Assembly: GCF_002000085.1 (NCBI RefSeq) | Contig: NZ_MUZU01000001.1 | Coordinates: forward strand, 62,001 to 126,000 | Direction of reading: 5' to 3' | DNA: 64,000 nucleotides | DNA from: Pseudocolwellia agarivorans | Lineage (GTDB): Bacteria; Pseudomonadota; Gammaproteobacteria; Enterobacterales; Alteromonadaceae | Shown here: positions 1 to 9,693 of the stretch, in pieces | Position numbering within the stretch: the stretch's first letter is position 1 | Layout of the letters: every line of letters begins with the position of its first letter | Notes under the pieces: model-generated | The model's input: the letters and a program-made list of their open reading frames with translations, nothing else | What the model was told of the DNA's origin: nothing | The model's database searches: none | Translations under genes and position numbers: made by a program

Positions 1-651
1 TCAACTAATTTGACCGCCCTGCTCTTTAATATCGGTTGTATAATCAATACAGCTTTGAGCGGCAATAACTGTGGCCTTAATTAAATCAGTTATTGGCAAA
101 GAAGGTAAATCTCCTTGCGTATTTTGTTCATCCATAAGCGGAATATGAATAAAGCCACAACGAATATCACTGTCGCGCAAATAATGCCGTACGCCATAAA
201 ACAAATGATTACACACAAAAGTACCCGCAGTATAAGACACTTTAGCGGGTATGCCTTTTAACTCTATCTCTTTTGAAATAGCTTTTATGGGTAATGTTGA
301 AAAATAGGCATCTGGCCCTCCTACCACAATAGGCTCATCAGTTACTTGTTGGCCCAAATTATCAGGTATAGAAAAGTCATCAAAATTTATGGCTACTTTC
401 TCAGGCGTTATCGTATCTCGACCTGCCGCTTGTCCAAGTAATATAACTACGTCAGGCTTATGCTGTTCAATCGCCAAAATAGCTTGGTTTATTGATTTTT
501 CTCTAACAACAGGTAACAAGCAAGTAACCACTTCTCCTCCTCTTAATGTTAATCCATTAATATGTTCGAGGATTTTTTCGCTAGGGTTAATGTCGTCTTC
601 ACCAAATGGTTCGAAACCTGTTACTAAAATTTTCTTCATTAAGCTTTTCAT
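1..651 (-). CDS. pcp: Pyroglutamyl-peptidase I (pyrrolidone carboxyl peptidase)
   Basis: Cytoplasmic cysteine peptidase (family C15) that removes N-terminal pyroglutamate from peptides. The 216-residue length is normal for the family. The opening KKILVTGFEPFG is typical, and the expected catalytic residues are visible: Glu84 in the GRDTITPEKVAINFDD block, Cys147 in TAGTFVCNHLFYG and His169 in GFIHIPLM. The stop codon occupies bases 1-3, so the gene is complete. Two starts are possible: ATG at 651, or ATG at 639, which gives the family-typical MKKILVTG; neither has a strong ribosome-binding site. A copy of the TTGCCTGAT-N14-CGTTA promoter element lies about 80 bases upstream (728-755). That would place the gene in the same regulon as the thioredoxin and TonB-receptor genes further along; this link is inference. 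Confidence 0.96.
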   Translation of the reverse strand: MKSLMKKILVTGFEPFGEDDINPSEKILEHINGLTLRGGEVVTCLLPVVREKSINQAILAIEQHKPDVVILLGQAAGRDTITPEKVAINFDDFSIPDNLGQQVTDEPIVVGGPDAYFSTLPIKAISKEIELKGIPAKVSYTAGTFVCNHLFYGVRHYLRDSDIRCGFIHIPLMDEQNTQGDLPSLPITDLIKATVIAAQSCIDYTTDIKEQGGQIS

Positions 652-727
652 TAAAATAATCTAACCTATATTTTTTTTACAACACCAAGTTTAAAATAAA
701 GTGTGATTAACTGCTCTGCATGAATAG

Positions 728-755
728 TAACGGGTATATATAAAAAATCAGGCAA
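728..755 (-). promoter_or_regulatory. Putative ECF-sigma promoter upstream of pcp
   Basis: The minus strand reads TTGCCTGAT, 14 bases, CGTTA. The upstream block, spacing and downstream block match the elements before trxB, the TonB receptor and the sigma factor gene. The predicted transcription start is about 70 bases before the pcp start codon. Assignment to the ECF factor at 16593-17219 is inferred from motif sharing and autoregulatory logic. Confidence 0.6.
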
Positions 756-771
756 AACAAACACTCTTTAA

Positions 772-2019
772 CTAGTTATTTGACCTAACTAGCTGTTTAA
801 AATTAGCATTTATCATTAATGGCAATACGCTAACAATGGTAAAAAGTCCGCAAGAGAAATAAACAATTTTTGTATTGTGTTCGAAAAAGTCGATTAATAA
901 CCCAGACAAAATATAACCTAAAGGCAATGCTGCTGTCGTAAATGAGCTGAATATAGCAAGAGTACGCCCTCTAAGGTATTCAGGACTAACTAATTGAATA
1001 ATAGAAGGTAACCAAGCAGAGAGTAAACCAAAAACACAACCTCTAATTATCGACATAATCACAGCAACAGAGGTTGAAGTTGTAACAGCAAAGACCAATA
1101 AAGAAACGCCAGATATAAGTATTGAATAAATAATAACCTGTGATTTATCTAATGCTTTAAATAAAGGGGTAACCACTAATAAGCTACCAAGCAATAAACC
1201 GACTCCCGTTGTTGCCATTAAGTAACCAAACCACTCTTTAGTTTGATTTAATTGAATTTCAACATAATAAGGCAATCCAATAACAACCGCAGATGAAAAA
1301 AAGATAAAACCTGAATAAGTAAGCACTATAGGGAAAAGTCCATTAACGCTTTGAAAGTACTTTAATCCCTCTAAAAGTTCGTTAATTAAATTTTTGGAGT
1401 TTTTATTAGTTTCTATATCTGACTTTTTTTTATTATCGAAACGAATAAAACATTCGGTAAATGCCGAAAATATGTAACTCGCACCGTTTATTAATACAAG
1501 TAGGGGGGCACTTATAAATACAATTAAAATGCCTGTTAACGCTTGCCCAATAACAACACTTAAATTGAAAGAACTATTTATTAACCCATTGGCTTGAATA
1601 ATATGTTTTTTAGATACTAAATTAGGGATACTGGCGAGTACAGCTGGTCTAAAAAATGAAGACATAATACTGGAGATTATTGCAGCAAGAAAAAGTGAAT
1701 ACACAATAATTGTTTTTTCTTCTGGATGAAAAATCATTAAATAAGCAATAACTATTGGAACAATTCCACAAATAAAGTCACAAAAAACAATTGTTTTTTT
1801 TCTTGACCACCTGTCAACAAAGGCTCCTGCAATAGGCCCAATAATTATACTCGGTAGGAATGTAGCGACGCCCAACAACCCCATAGTAGCAGCCGATGAT
1901 GTATTGTCTTTTATCCAAATAGCAATAGTTACAAAGTAGATTGTTGAGCCTAACTGGCTTACCAATAACCCTTGTAGTAATAGTATAAAATTAAAATTAA
2001 AAAGTCGGTTTTCGTGCAT
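772..2019 (-). CDS. Major facilitator superfamily transporter (MFS_3 / EntS-like type)
   Basis: Inner-membrane permease of 415 residues with about 12 hydrophobic helices spread over the whole length. The cytoplasmic loop between helices 2 and 3 carries GAFVDRWSRKK, the MFS motif A signature. The overall pattern (ITxAIWIKDNTSSAATMGLL near the start, RPAVLASIPNLV, a long basic central loop, then LRGRTLAIFSSF) is that of the MFS_3 group, which includes enterobactin and drug exporters. The substrate cannot be read from sequence. The gene stands alone between pepA and pcp. Its upstream region has only a poor match to the ECF element (TGATGGAT-N14-CGTTT), so co-regulation with its neighbours is uncertain. 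Confidence 0.85.
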   Translation of the reverse strand: MHENRLFNFNFILLLQGLLVSQLGSTIYFVTIAIWIKDNTSSAATMGLLGVATFLPSIIIGPIAGAFVDRWSRKKTIVFCDFICGIVPIVIAYLMIFHPEEKTIIVYSLFLAAIISSIMSSFFRPAVLASIPNLVSKKHIIQANGLINSSFNLSVVIGQALTGILIVFISAPLLVLINGASYIFSAFTECFIRFDNKKKSDIETNKNSKNLINELLEGLKYFQSVNGLFPIVLTYSGFIFFSSAVVIGLPYYVEIQLNQTKEWFGYLMATTGVGLLLGSLLVVTPLFKALDKSQVIIYSILISGVSLLVFAVTTSTSVAVIMSIIRGCVFGLLSAWLPSIIQLVSPEYLRGRTLAIFSSFTTAALPLGYILSGLLIDFFEHNTKIVYFSCGLFTIVSVLPLMINANFKQLVRSNN

Positions 2020-2150
2020 AGTACGCTTAATTTACGTTGAGAATACTTAAACGAATAACAAACCAAAATCCATCATGTTATTTTTAAATAATTTAATAAA
2101 CCTCAACTTGGCTTAAAAAATACGCCTCTAGCAACTGATTTTGCGAGATC

Positions 2151-2182
2151 AAAAAAGCCTTAAACAAAACGCTTAAGGCTTT
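2151..2182 (-). terminator. Rho-independent terminator after pepA
   Basis: A 10-bp stem, AAAGCCTTAA pairing with TTAAGGCTTT, around a 9-base loop, followed on the minus strand by six T residues. It lies 26 bases beyond the pepA stop codon and ends the trxB/M16/pepA direction of transcription. Confidence 0.85.
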
Positions 2183-2208
2183 ATAAAACAATAAATTGAT
2201 ATTACGTA

Positions 2209-3690
2209 TTAACGATTCATCAAGTAGGTAGTCATTAGTCCAACAGAAGCACCTGTTGCGCCTTTATTACTGCCTTTCTTCCATGCTGTTCCTGCAATAT
2301 CTAAATGAGCCCATCGCTGACCTTTAACAAACTCAGCTAAGAAACATGCAGCCACAATGCTACCTCCGCCTGGTGAACCGATATTAGCCAGATCAGCAAA
2401 CGGGCTTTTTAATTGTTTAGTATATTCAGGCCAAATAGGTAATTGCCAAACACGATCACCCGATTGCTCACCAGACGCTTTAAGCTGATCAGCAAACTCC
2501 TCGTCGTTACTAAATAAACCAGAAGCATGACCACCCAATGCAACTATGCAAGCTCCCGTTAATGTTGCAACGTCAATAATAGTAGCAGGTTTATATTCTT
2601 GTACAAAAGTAAGCGCATCACATAATACTAAGCGGCCTTCAGCATCTGTATTGAGTATTTCGATTGTTTTACCTGACATGCTTTTAATAATATCGCCAGG
2701 TCTTGTTGCATTAGCACTCGGCATATTTTCAGCCGCAGCAACAACACACACAACATTAATAGGCAAACCTAACTTAACGACAGAAACCATAGTACCTAAA
2801 ACACTTGCCGCACCGCACATATCGTATTTCATTTCATCCATAGCCGCGCCAGGTTTTATTGATATACCACCTGAATCAAACGTAATGCCTTTACCTACAA
2901 GCGCGTAAGGTGCTTCACCTTCTTTACCGCCTTTGTACTCTAATACAATTAGTTTACTTGGCTGAATAGAACCTTTACCTACACATAAAAGCGCATTCAT
3001 TCCTTTTTCTGCCATTTCTTTACCATTAAGAATTTTTACTGATACCTGTTCGTTATCATCAGAAAATTTAATAGCTTCTTTCGCAAGGTAACTTGGATTA
3101 CAAACGTTTGGCGGTAAATCACCTAAGTTTCTAGCAAAGTTTTTACCTTCGCCTATTGCTAAACCTTTTTTAATAGACTCTTGTGCTACTGAAAGATCAG
3201 TTTCTTGTGCTACAACGAAAGAAGCCGATGTTAATTTCTTTGGTTTTGAATCAAGCTTATACGCATTAAATTGGTATGCACTCAATGTAAAACTTTCACT
3301 AAATCGCTCTAGTAGCCATGGAAAGTCATGGCCTGAAACTTCAAGATCTTCTAAACAAATACTTACATCTGATTTGCCAATTTCATGACAAGACTTCACT
3401 AAACTCGATTGAAACTCTTCAAATGCATCTCTCTCCATACAAAAGCTATCAAGGTACATAACAACAAGTCGTTTAGCTTCTATACCTGATGGATTAAACA
3501 ATACAATATGTTGACCAGACTCTTCGCGTAAGTCTTCGCCATTAAGTCGATCTAATATCAACCCCGGCATAGCGTTTTCTATTGCTTGCGCCGCCTTTGA
3601 TAATTGTTGTTCCTTACTAACAAAAACAATTAAAGCTTCTGTTTCGATGGATAATAAATCTTGGTTATTTGCTAAAACAGATAAATTCAT
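2209..3690 (-). CDS. pepA: Leucyl aminopeptidase, PepA family (M17)
   Basis: Di-metal aminopeptidase (family M17) that releases N-terminal residues from peptides in the cytoplasm. The C-terminal catalytic half contains the family signature NTDAEGRLVLCDAL, the upstream GKGITFDSGGISIKPGAAMDEMKYDMCGA block with metal-binding Asp and Lys, and DVATLTGACIVALGG. I chose ATG at 3690 (493 residues) because AAGGAA lies just before it; an in-frame start at 3723 would add 11 unlikely residues. The gene begins 48 bases after the M16 peptidase gene, so the two are probably co-transcribed and act in sequence on peptides. PepA in E. coli also binds DNA in Xer recombination, which this sequence does not address. 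Confidence 0.95.
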   Translation of the reverse strand: MNLSVLANNQDLLSIETEALIVFVSKEQQLSKAAQAIENAMPGLILDRLNGEDLREESGQHIVLFNPSGIEAKRLVVMYLDSFCMERDAFEEFQSSLVKSCHEIGKSDVSICLEDLEVSGHDFPWLLERFSESFTLSAYQFNAYKLDSKPKKLTSASFVVAQETDLSVAQESIKKGLAIGEGKNFARNLGDLPPNVCNPSYLAKEAIKFSDDNEQVSVKILNGKEMAEKGMNALLCVGKGSIQPSKLIVLEYKGGKEGEAPYALVGKGITFDSGGISIKPGAAMDEMKYDMCGAASVLGTMVSVVKLGLPINVVCVVAAAENMPSANATRPGDIIKSMSGKTIEILNTDAEGRLVLCDALTFVQEYKPATIIDVATLTGACIVALGGHASGLFSNDEEFADQLKASGEQSGDRVWQLPIWPEYTKQLKSPFADLANIGSPGGGSIVAACFLAEFVKGQRWAHLDIAGTAWKKGSNKGATGASVGLMTTYLMNR

Positions 3691-3738
3691 GGTATTCCTT
3701 AAAATATATGTTGAATAATGCACTCGTATAATAAATTA

Positions 3739-6648
3739 TTATAATTCTATAGTTGTAAAACCAAGCTGCTCAGCACCATCGCTATTTGTAAGTACTGAAA
3801 TGCTTGCTTTATTAGGATCAAGATACTTACGTCCAACGTGTTTTAAATCTTCTTTATTAACCGTTAGTACTTGAGACCTAAACTTCTCTCTTGCTTCAAG
3901 GCTTTCTCCCGTTAGCATTTGCTCAAAAGCAGCAGAAACTTGTCCAGCTGGTGATAATGGTTTATCCATATTAGCAATAACACCTAAAATGGCTTCTTCT
4001 ATCATAGAGTCTGTAATATCAGCTTGTTGTAGCCAATCACTTGCCTTGTCAAAATCAGCAAGCGTTTCACTTAAACGAGGGTCACGATAAGAGAAAAACT
4101 TAAACGAACCCGTTGTATTATCTTGAACAGCACCACCACCATACGCACCACCTTGTTCACGTATAACTCGATGTAAAAAATTATGCTTTAAAACATTACC
4201 TAATACAGTAAGTTTAGCGGCATCTTCATGTGTAAAAGACACACTAGGATAAGCTTTAGAACAAAAGTTAACTTGTGTATTAGTTACCCAAGCAATATTT
4301 TGTTTTTTACTTTCAAACGCCATTGAAAAAGCATTTTGTTGTTCAATGTTTGGTGTTGTAATGTGCTCGTCAACAACTTTACTAAATTGTTCTAAATTAG
4401 CGTTTTCTCCCACAACAAGTACTTCTCGAGAACAAGACAGTATTTTATTATGCAATTGCTGTAATTGTTTCGATAATTCAATAACAACATCAGCCTTACC
4501 TATTTTCTGTTCAAGTTCACTTATTGATTTAACAAAACTAAAACCTGATTGACTTTCAGTAAGGTAACCAGCTGCACTTATTGAACTAGCCGCAGCCATC
4601 ATCGCCATTTTATGACCATTTTGCACCAGCTGTCGCATTAAATTATTACGCATAATTTGCACTAGTTCGCCTATACGTTTTGTTTCATCAAAACGAATTT
4701 TTTCAATAGCGTTTTGTAAAAACTTAGTCATTTCTTGTTGATTTCTATTTAAACCACTGGCTGAAAAAATAAGCTTTGCATGAATATTATTGACATCATT
4801 TATATCAGCTTTAAATATTGCGCTACACGAAAAATCGCCAAGTACACTTGATTTTTTAAGCTGAATATCAAGGTAACTATCTTCACCAATGCCTAAGTTA
4901 GAGACCATTGAGGTATATATAGGCATTAACGCAACTTCGTCTTTGTTAAGAGTAGGCATGTCAATAAAGACTTCTTGATAAACTAAACCATTAGTACCTG
5001 CTTCATAACACGTAATAGGCAAGTTATTTTTATTCTCAAACACAGGCGTGCAATGTTTTAATTTTGATGGGATATCTTGCTTAGTAACTTTTGGTAAAAC
5101 GTCTCGATTTACATCTTGTTCTTGGCGAGCTTTCAAATTAGCCATATTATCTAAAATACGTTGCTTATCTTGATCATTAAGCCCTGCCTTAATTTCTGCT
5201 AATTTATTTTTTTCAGCCGCTACTTTTTCTTCCGCTAATGTTGTACTTGGTTTAAACATTAAACACACACGATGTGGGTTGTTCAGCAATAGATTATTAA
5301 CCAAATTCTTTATATAAGCAGGATCTTTTACATCTTGTTGTAATTTAGCGAGTACAGGATCAAAATCTAATGCTTCTAAACCATCACCATAATGGTTCAT
5401 AACAGTTAAAGCACCTAAAAGAAGCTCTAAACCATAAGGGTATTGACCACCACCGACTTCACGTTTATTTAATTCAAACTGATGTAAACAAGCATCAATC
5501 ATATTTTGAGGTAAGCCATTCTCGGCTATATCCTCTAATGTAGATATTACAATCTGTTCAATAGCTTTAACATTTTCAGGGTTTGAACCCGATAAACCTA
5601 CAGTAAAAGACGTTTCTTTAGCGGCGTAGCTCAATGGAGAAAGCGGAAGTAAAGATTTACCTAAACCTGACGCCTCTAATGCTTTTCTAAGTGGGGCAGC
5701 ACTATTGCCCATTAATAACTTAACTAAAAGTTGTGTTTTGATAGACTCTTCAATATTTGCTGACTCACCCAATAACCAACTTATTGCGATGTAGGTTTTA
5801 TCTTCAACACTATTGTTAGCTGCAACCGGGTAATAAGTTTCACGGTATTGTGGTTCGGTATATCGAACTTCATTAGCAACTTCAATTTTTATATCTGATT
5901 TGCTAAAACGTTTAAGTGCTAATTCTTCAAACTCTGCTTGGTGAGTTATTGCATCTATATCTCCAAAAGTAAAAAGCATGGCATTACTCGGGTGATAATG
6001 CGACTCATAAAAAGCTTTAAACTCGTCGTAAGTTAAGTCGGTAATATTTTCAGGATCACCACCACTGTTATAATGGTTTGTTACCGTTTGATATAAATGA
6101 TGTTCAATAGCCTGAGATAGCTGAGCACTATCGGCACTTAATGCGCCTTTCATTTCATTAAACACAACGCCTTTAAACAATAGCTCTGAATCAGGGTTAT
6201 TCGCTTCAGCAAACTCTAAACGATGCCCTTCTTGTGCAAATGCTAATGGATCTAGTGTTGGAAAAAACACAGCGTCTAGGTATACGTTTAATAAATTATT
6301 AAAATCTTTTTTATTTAAACTCGCAAAAGGGTAAGCTGTCCAATCTGAACTCGTAAAAGCATTCATAAAAGTATTTAACGAGCGACTAACCATTGACATA
6401 AAAGGGTCATTTACTGCATATTTTTCGCTACCGCATAATGCCGTATGTTCTAAAATATGAGCCACCCCCGTCGAATTTTCAGGCACAGTTCTAAACGCTG
6501 CCATAAAAACATTTTCTTCACTCTCAGACGCCAAATGGAGGTGAATAGCCCCTGTTTTTTTATGTTTAAATTCTTGATAATGAACGTTTAATGATTCAAT
6601 TTTTTTTTCTTTTATTAATTCAAATGCCGGATGATGACTAACAGACAT
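3739..6648 (-). CDS. M16C metallopeptidase, presequence-protease (PreP/PITRM1)-like
   Basis: Large zinc peptidase of 969 residues, the usual size for bacterial relatives of mitochondrial PreP, which degrades unstructured peptides up to several tens of residues inside a closed chamber. The inverted zinc motif HILEH sits at residues 64-68 within GVAHILEHTALCGS, and the distal acidic block appears as VVFNEMKGALS. The C-terminal half has the YGGGA signature (EQGGAYGGGAVQD). There is no signal peptide, so it should be cytoplasmic. GGGAG precedes the ATG closely. It lies between trxB and pepA on the same strand. Two inverted repeats separate it from trxB, so part of its transcription may be independent. 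Confidence 0.93.
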   Translation of the reverse strand: MSVSHHPAFELIKEKKIESLNVHYQEFKHKKTGAIHLHLASESEENVFMAAFRTVPENSTGVAHILEHTALCGSEKYAVNDPFMSMVSRSLNTFMNAFTSSDWTAYPFASLNKKDFNNLLNVYLDAVFFPTLDPLAFAQEGHRLEFAEANNPDSELLFKGVVFNEMKGALSADSAQLSQAIEHHLYQTVTNHYNSGGDPENITDLTYDEFKAFYESHYHPSNAMLFTFGDIDAITHQAEFEELALKRFSKSDIKIEVANEVRYTEPQYRETYYPVAANNSVEDKTYIAISWLLGESANIEESIKTQLLVKLLMGNSAAPLRKALEASGLGKSLLPLSPLSYAAKETSFTVGLSGSNPENVKAIEQIVISTLEDIAENGLPQNMIDACLHQFELNKREVGGGQYPYGLELLLGALTVMNHYGDGLEALDFDPVLAKLQQDVKDPAYIKNLVNNLLLNNPHRVCLMFKPSTTLAEEKVAAEKNKLAEIKAGLNDQDKQRILDNMANLKARQEQDVNRDVLPKVTKQDIPSKLKHCTPVFENKNNLPITCYEAGTNGLVYQEVFIDMPTLNKDEVALMPIYTSMVSNLGIGEDSYLDIQLKKSSVLGDFSCSAIFKADINDVNNIHAKLIFSASGLNRNQQEMTKFLQNAIEKIRFDETKRIGELVQIMRNNLMRQLVQNGHKMAMMAAASSISAAGYLTESQSGFSFVKSISELEQKIGKADVVIELSKQLQQLHNKILSCSREVLVVGENANLEQFSKVVDEHITTPNIEQQNAFSMAFESKKQNIAWVTNTQVNFCSKAYPSVSFTHEDAAKLTVLGNVLKHNFLHRVIREQGGAYGGGAVQDNTTGSFKFFSYRDPRLSETLADFDKASDWLQQADITDSMIEEAILGVIANMDKPLSPAGQVSAAFEQMLTGESLEAREKFRSQVLTVNKEDLKHVGRKYLDPNKASISVLTNSDGAEQLGFTTIEL

Positions 6649-6680
6649 AATGGTACTCCCAAACGAATAATATAAAAGTT

Positions 6681-6744
6681 GATAACGAGTATATCGTTAT
6701 CAACTGAAATGAATGAGCTGTTATTTAAGTTTAAATAACAGCTT
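6681..6744 (-). terminator. Two inverted repeats between trxB and the M16 gene
   Basis: Two hairpins lie in tandem: AGCTGTTATTTA pairing with TAAATAACAGCT at 6716-6743, and GATAACGA pairing with TCGTTATC at 6681-6701. The second is followed on the minus strand by a short T-rich run. They may attenuate read-through from trxB; neither is a textbook terminator. Confidence 0.45.
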
Positions 6745-6751
6745 GGTGTTA

Positions 6752-7693
6752 TTAATGGCCTGCTATAAATTTCTCAGCTTCTAAAGCCGCCATACATCCC
6801 ATACCCGCAGCCGTAACAGCTTGTCGATATATTTTGTCTGTAACGTCGCCCGCAGCAAAGACTCCAGGAACGTTTGTTGCTGTTGAGTCTGGCATATGTA
6901 ATATATAACCCGACTCATCCATATCAATATGCCCTTTAAAAACAGCCGTTGAAGGACTATGGCCTATTGCAACAAAAACGCCTTCAGTTTTATGTTCTGA
7001 AGTTTCTCCCGTGTTAACATTTTTCAAACGTACACCAGTTACTCCAAGAGGTTCTTCATCGCCAAGTACTTCTTCTAATGTTGAATTCCATATAACATCA
7101 ATATTATCTTTTTCGAATAATCGTTCCTGAAGAATTTTCTCAGAACGTAATTCGTCACGACGATGAACCAAGGTAACTTTTTTAGCAATATTAGATAAAT
7201 AAAGTGCTTCTTCAACCGCTGTATTACCACCACCAATAACCATAACTTCCATACCACGGTAGAAAAATCCATCACAGGTAGCGCAAGCAGAAACCCCGTA
7301 ACCACTAAACTTTTGCTCTGATTCTAAACCTAACCAACGTGCTTGAGCGCCTGTTGCTATAATGACAGACTGTGCAAGATATTGTGTACCAGACTCCCCT
7401 TTAGCTTTATAAGGCTGCGAAGAAAAATCCACTTCAGAGATCATATCGGTGATCATTTCAGTACCAACATTTTCTGCTTGTTGTTGCATTTGCTCCATTA
7501 ACCAAGGTCCTTGAACTGGATCTGCAAAGCCAGGGTAGTTTTCTACATCGGTTGTAATAGTAAGTTGACCACCTGGTTGTGGGCCTGTCACCATAACAGG
7601 CTTTAACGATGCACGAGCTGCATATATTGCAGCGGTATATCCTGCAGGGCCTGAACCTATAATTAAAACTGGACACTCTTTTACTAGAGTCAT
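6752..7693 (-). CDS. trxB: Thioredoxin-disulfide reductase
   Basis: FAD enzyme that passes electrons from NADPH to thioredoxin in the cytoplasm. The 313-residue length is normal. Visible elements are the FAD-binding GSGPAGYTAAIYAARA at residues 13-28, the redox-active CATC at 137-140, the NADPH-binding GGGNTAVEEALYL, and the C-terminal GVFAAGDVTDKIYRQAVTAAGMGCMAALEAEKF. AGGAGA precedes the ATG. The leader is about 140 bases long and begins at an ECF-type element (7840-7867). The neighbouring thioredoxin-ankyrin genes are plausible electron acceptors. Identification is secure; membership of the ECF regulon is inference. Confidence 0.98.
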   Translation of the reverse strand: MTLVKECPVLIIGSGPAGYTAAIYAARASLKPVMVTGPQPGGQLTITTDVENYPGFADPVQGPWLMEQMQQQAENVGTEMITDMISEVDFSSQPYKAKGESGTQYLAQSVIIATGAQARWLGLESEQKFSGYGVSACATCDGFFYRGMEVMVIGGGNTAVEEALYLSNIAKKVTLVHRRDELRSEKILQERLFEKDNIDVIWNSTLEEVLGDEEPLGVTGVRLKNVNTGETSEHKTEGVFVAIGHSPSTAVFKGHIDMDESGYILHMPDSTATNVPGVFAAGDVTDKIYRQAVTAAGMGCMAALEAEKFIAGH

Positions 7694-7839
7694 GTTGTCT
7701 CCTATTATTCTGATTAATCATGTGTGGGCAAATTACAATGCCTAATACCGCATTTTTAGCGATACCTTGTCGAATCAAGAAAATGTTACGTAGATAACGG
7801 TGAGGAATAACTGCGTATAAAGTTTTTCTATAAGTTAAT

Positions 7840-7867
7840 TAACGAACAGAACTCAAAAATCAGGCAA
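7840..7867 (-). promoter_or_regulatory. Putative ECF-sigma promoter upstream of trxB
   Basis: The minus strand reads TTGCCTGAT, 14 bases ending in TT, CGTTA. It is identical in both blocks and in spacing to the elements before pcp and the TonB receptor. It directly abuts the terminator of the preceding ABC transporter gene, so it is well placed to start a new transcript. The leader to the trxB ATG would be about 140 bases. Confidence 0.65.
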
Positions 7868-7868
7868 A

Positions 7869-7898
7869 AAAATAGGCTTTAATATAAAAGCCTATTTT
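7869..7898 (-). terminator. Rho-independent terminator after the ABC transporter gene
   Basis: A 12-bp stem, AAAATAGGCTTT pairing with AAAGCCTATTTT, with a 6-base loop and a T-run on the minus strand. It lies about 50 bases past the stop codon at 7951. Confidence 0.85.
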
Positions 7899-7950
7899 AA
7901 AAGGGTTAGTACAACGGTTACTCACTAATTATGAGATATTCCGTAATCCA

Positions 7951-9693
7951 CTATATGGTATGTAAAGTGGTTGTTTTTGTTAAACCATCTAACCTTAACT
8001 CCACACTGTGGTATTGCTTGAGCGATTCTCTATGCGCAATTGACACTATGGTGGTATTAGGTAGCTCACGTTTAAGGGCTTTATAAATCTCAGCCTCTGT
8101 TTTCGGATCTAACGCTGACGTTGACTCATCTAAAAATAACCAAGCAGGTTCAGCAAGCAAAGCTCTAACAAAAGAGATCCTTTGTTGTTCACCACCTGAC
8201 AATACTTTAGACCAATCGTCATCTACATCTAACTTATCAATAAATTTAGACAGCATGCATATTTCCATACAACGCTTTAATCGAACATCGCTAACATTAT
8301 TTCCATCGCTAGGATATAAAAGTACCTCTCTTAATGTTCCTTTTGGTAGGTAAGATTTTTGCGGTATAAACATAGTTTTACTATTAGGCTGTTTTATTAC
8401 GCCGCTCCCCCATAACCACAACCCCGAAAGTGCTCTAAAAAGAGTGCTTTTTCCGCTACCAGAGGTTCCTGTAATAACGACATTGTTTCCAGGCTTTAAA
8501 ACAAAATCGACATTTTCAGCTAATAGTTCACCTGTAGGGAGTGCAATAGATACCTTTTCAGCTTGTATTTCATTTGCATTATTTTTTTCAACAATTAAAC
8601 GCCTGTCTTTAGAATCGTTTTCTGCTGCTTTAATGCCTTCTTCTAATAAAATAATACGATCAACACTTGATTTCCATTCAGCGATAACCTCATATCTAGT
8701 AGCAAACCAAGTCATTGAAGCTTCTACTGACATAAAAGCACCACGCAGCTGCATTAAACCACCTATAGCAATATTTCCTGCAATTAAGGCTGGCATTGCT
8801 ACAAGGTATGGAAATATCTGTGATAACTGTCCCATCCCCATATTTAATGCTAACAGGCGCTTTTTATATTTAAGTAATTCGATCCAATTACTTTTAATGT
8901 CACCAAACTCCTGCTTTAACTGCTTTCTCTCAGTCGCTTCACCACCTAGTAAAGAAACACTCTCTGCGTTTTCACGTAATCTAACTAAGTGAAATCGAAA
9001 GTTAGCTTCTTTATGTTGGCGCTCAAAGTTCAATGGCATTAATTGCTTACCAAACTTATGAGTTAACCAAATAGCTAGTATTGCATAAACTAAAGCAACC
9101 CAAAACATATAACCGGGTATATAAAAATCAACGCCCATGGCATCAAACTCTAAAGCGCCCGAAACTTCCCATAAAATAAAACTAAATACCACTAAATGGC
9201 CAACATTAGATAATAAGCTTATGCCTAATTCTATCGTTTCATTAGCAATATTATAGGTGTCTTGAGAAATACGCTGATCGGGGTTATCAACATTGTAATC
9301 TTTAAGCCCCATCTGGTTAAATATACCGTTATTAATATATCTTGCTTGATAACGATTTGTTAAAAACTCACGCCAACTTATAATCAGATGATATTTAACA
9401 TGCATCTGAGCAAGATAAGAAATCAGCATTACACCAAACAAACCTATCCAAAACCAAAACACGCTCCAGAACTTTTCAAATTCGCGATTATCCAGTACAT
9501 CCATAAAGTCTCGATTCGCGTAGCTTAAACTAGAGACTAAATAAAGTTGTACACCTTCAATGGCGAGCATGGTCAACAATAAGGCCCACGCAACCTTTTT
9601 ATACTCTGGTGACGTCCAATAAGGCTTTGCCACATGATATGTACGAACTAGGTATTCTTTAACATTTTTCAAAGCCTGAAACATAGGCAACAT
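7951..9693 (-). CDS. ABC transporter, fused permease and ATPase (YddA / BacA-like, ABC_membrane_2)
   Basis: A 580-residue half-transporter with a membrane domain at the N terminus (about residues 20-340) and a C-terminal ATPase. The membrane part contains EFLTNRYQARYINNGIFNQM and DNPDQRISQD, typical of the SbmA/BacA, YddA and peroxisomal ABCD group. The ATPase shows Walker A GTSGSGKST, signature LSGGEQQRISFVRALL and Walker B WLFLDESTSALD. Relatives with this fused layout, such as mycobacterial BacA (Rv1819c), import peptides, cobalamin and other hydrophilic compounds; direction and substrate here are unknown. The ATG shares one base with the stop of the upstream thioredoxin-ankyrin gene (TAATG), so the two are translationally coupled. 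That links transport to thiol chemistry. Confidence 0.88.
   Translation of the reverse strand: MLPMFQALKNVKEYLVRTYHVAKPYWTSPEYKKVAWALLLTMLAIEGVQLYLVSSLSYANRDFMDVLDNREFEKFWSVFWFWIGLFGVMLISYLAQMHVKYHLIISWREFLTNRYQARYINNGIFNQMGLKDYNVDNPDQRISQDTYNIANETIELGISLLSNVGHLVVFSFILWEVSGALEFDAMGVDFYIPGYMFWVALVYAILAIWLTHKFGKQLMPLNFERQHKEANFRFHLVRLRENAESVSLLGGEATERKQLKQEFGDIKSNWIELLKYKKRLLALNMGMGQLSQIFPYLVAMPALIAGNIAIGGLMQLRGAFMSVEASMTWFATRYEVIAEWKSSVDRIILLEEGIKAAENDSKDRRLIVEKNNANEIQAEKVSIALPTGELLAENVDFVLKPGNNVVITGTSGSGKSTLFRALSGLWLWGSGVIKQPNSKTMFIPQKSYLPKGTLREVLLYPSDGNNVSDVRLKRCMEICMLSKFIDKLDVDDDWSKVLSGGEQQRISFVRALLAEPAWLFLDESTSALDPKTEAEIYKALKRELPNTTIVSIAHRESLKQYHSVELRLDGLTKTTTLHTI

Noticed and set aside
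2040-2075. TGATGGAT-N14-CGTTT upstream of the MFS gene
   Set aside because: Only five of eight bases match the first block; not listed as a promoter.
6480-6510. TGCCTGAA string inside the M16 gene
   Set aside because: It resembles the upstream block of the ECF element, but no CGTTA follows at 14 bases, and it is within coding sequence.
7458-7778. 106-residue minus-strand open frame spanning the trxB start
   Set aside because: Overlaps trxB in another frame; trxB is certain and the overlapping product has no recognisable features.
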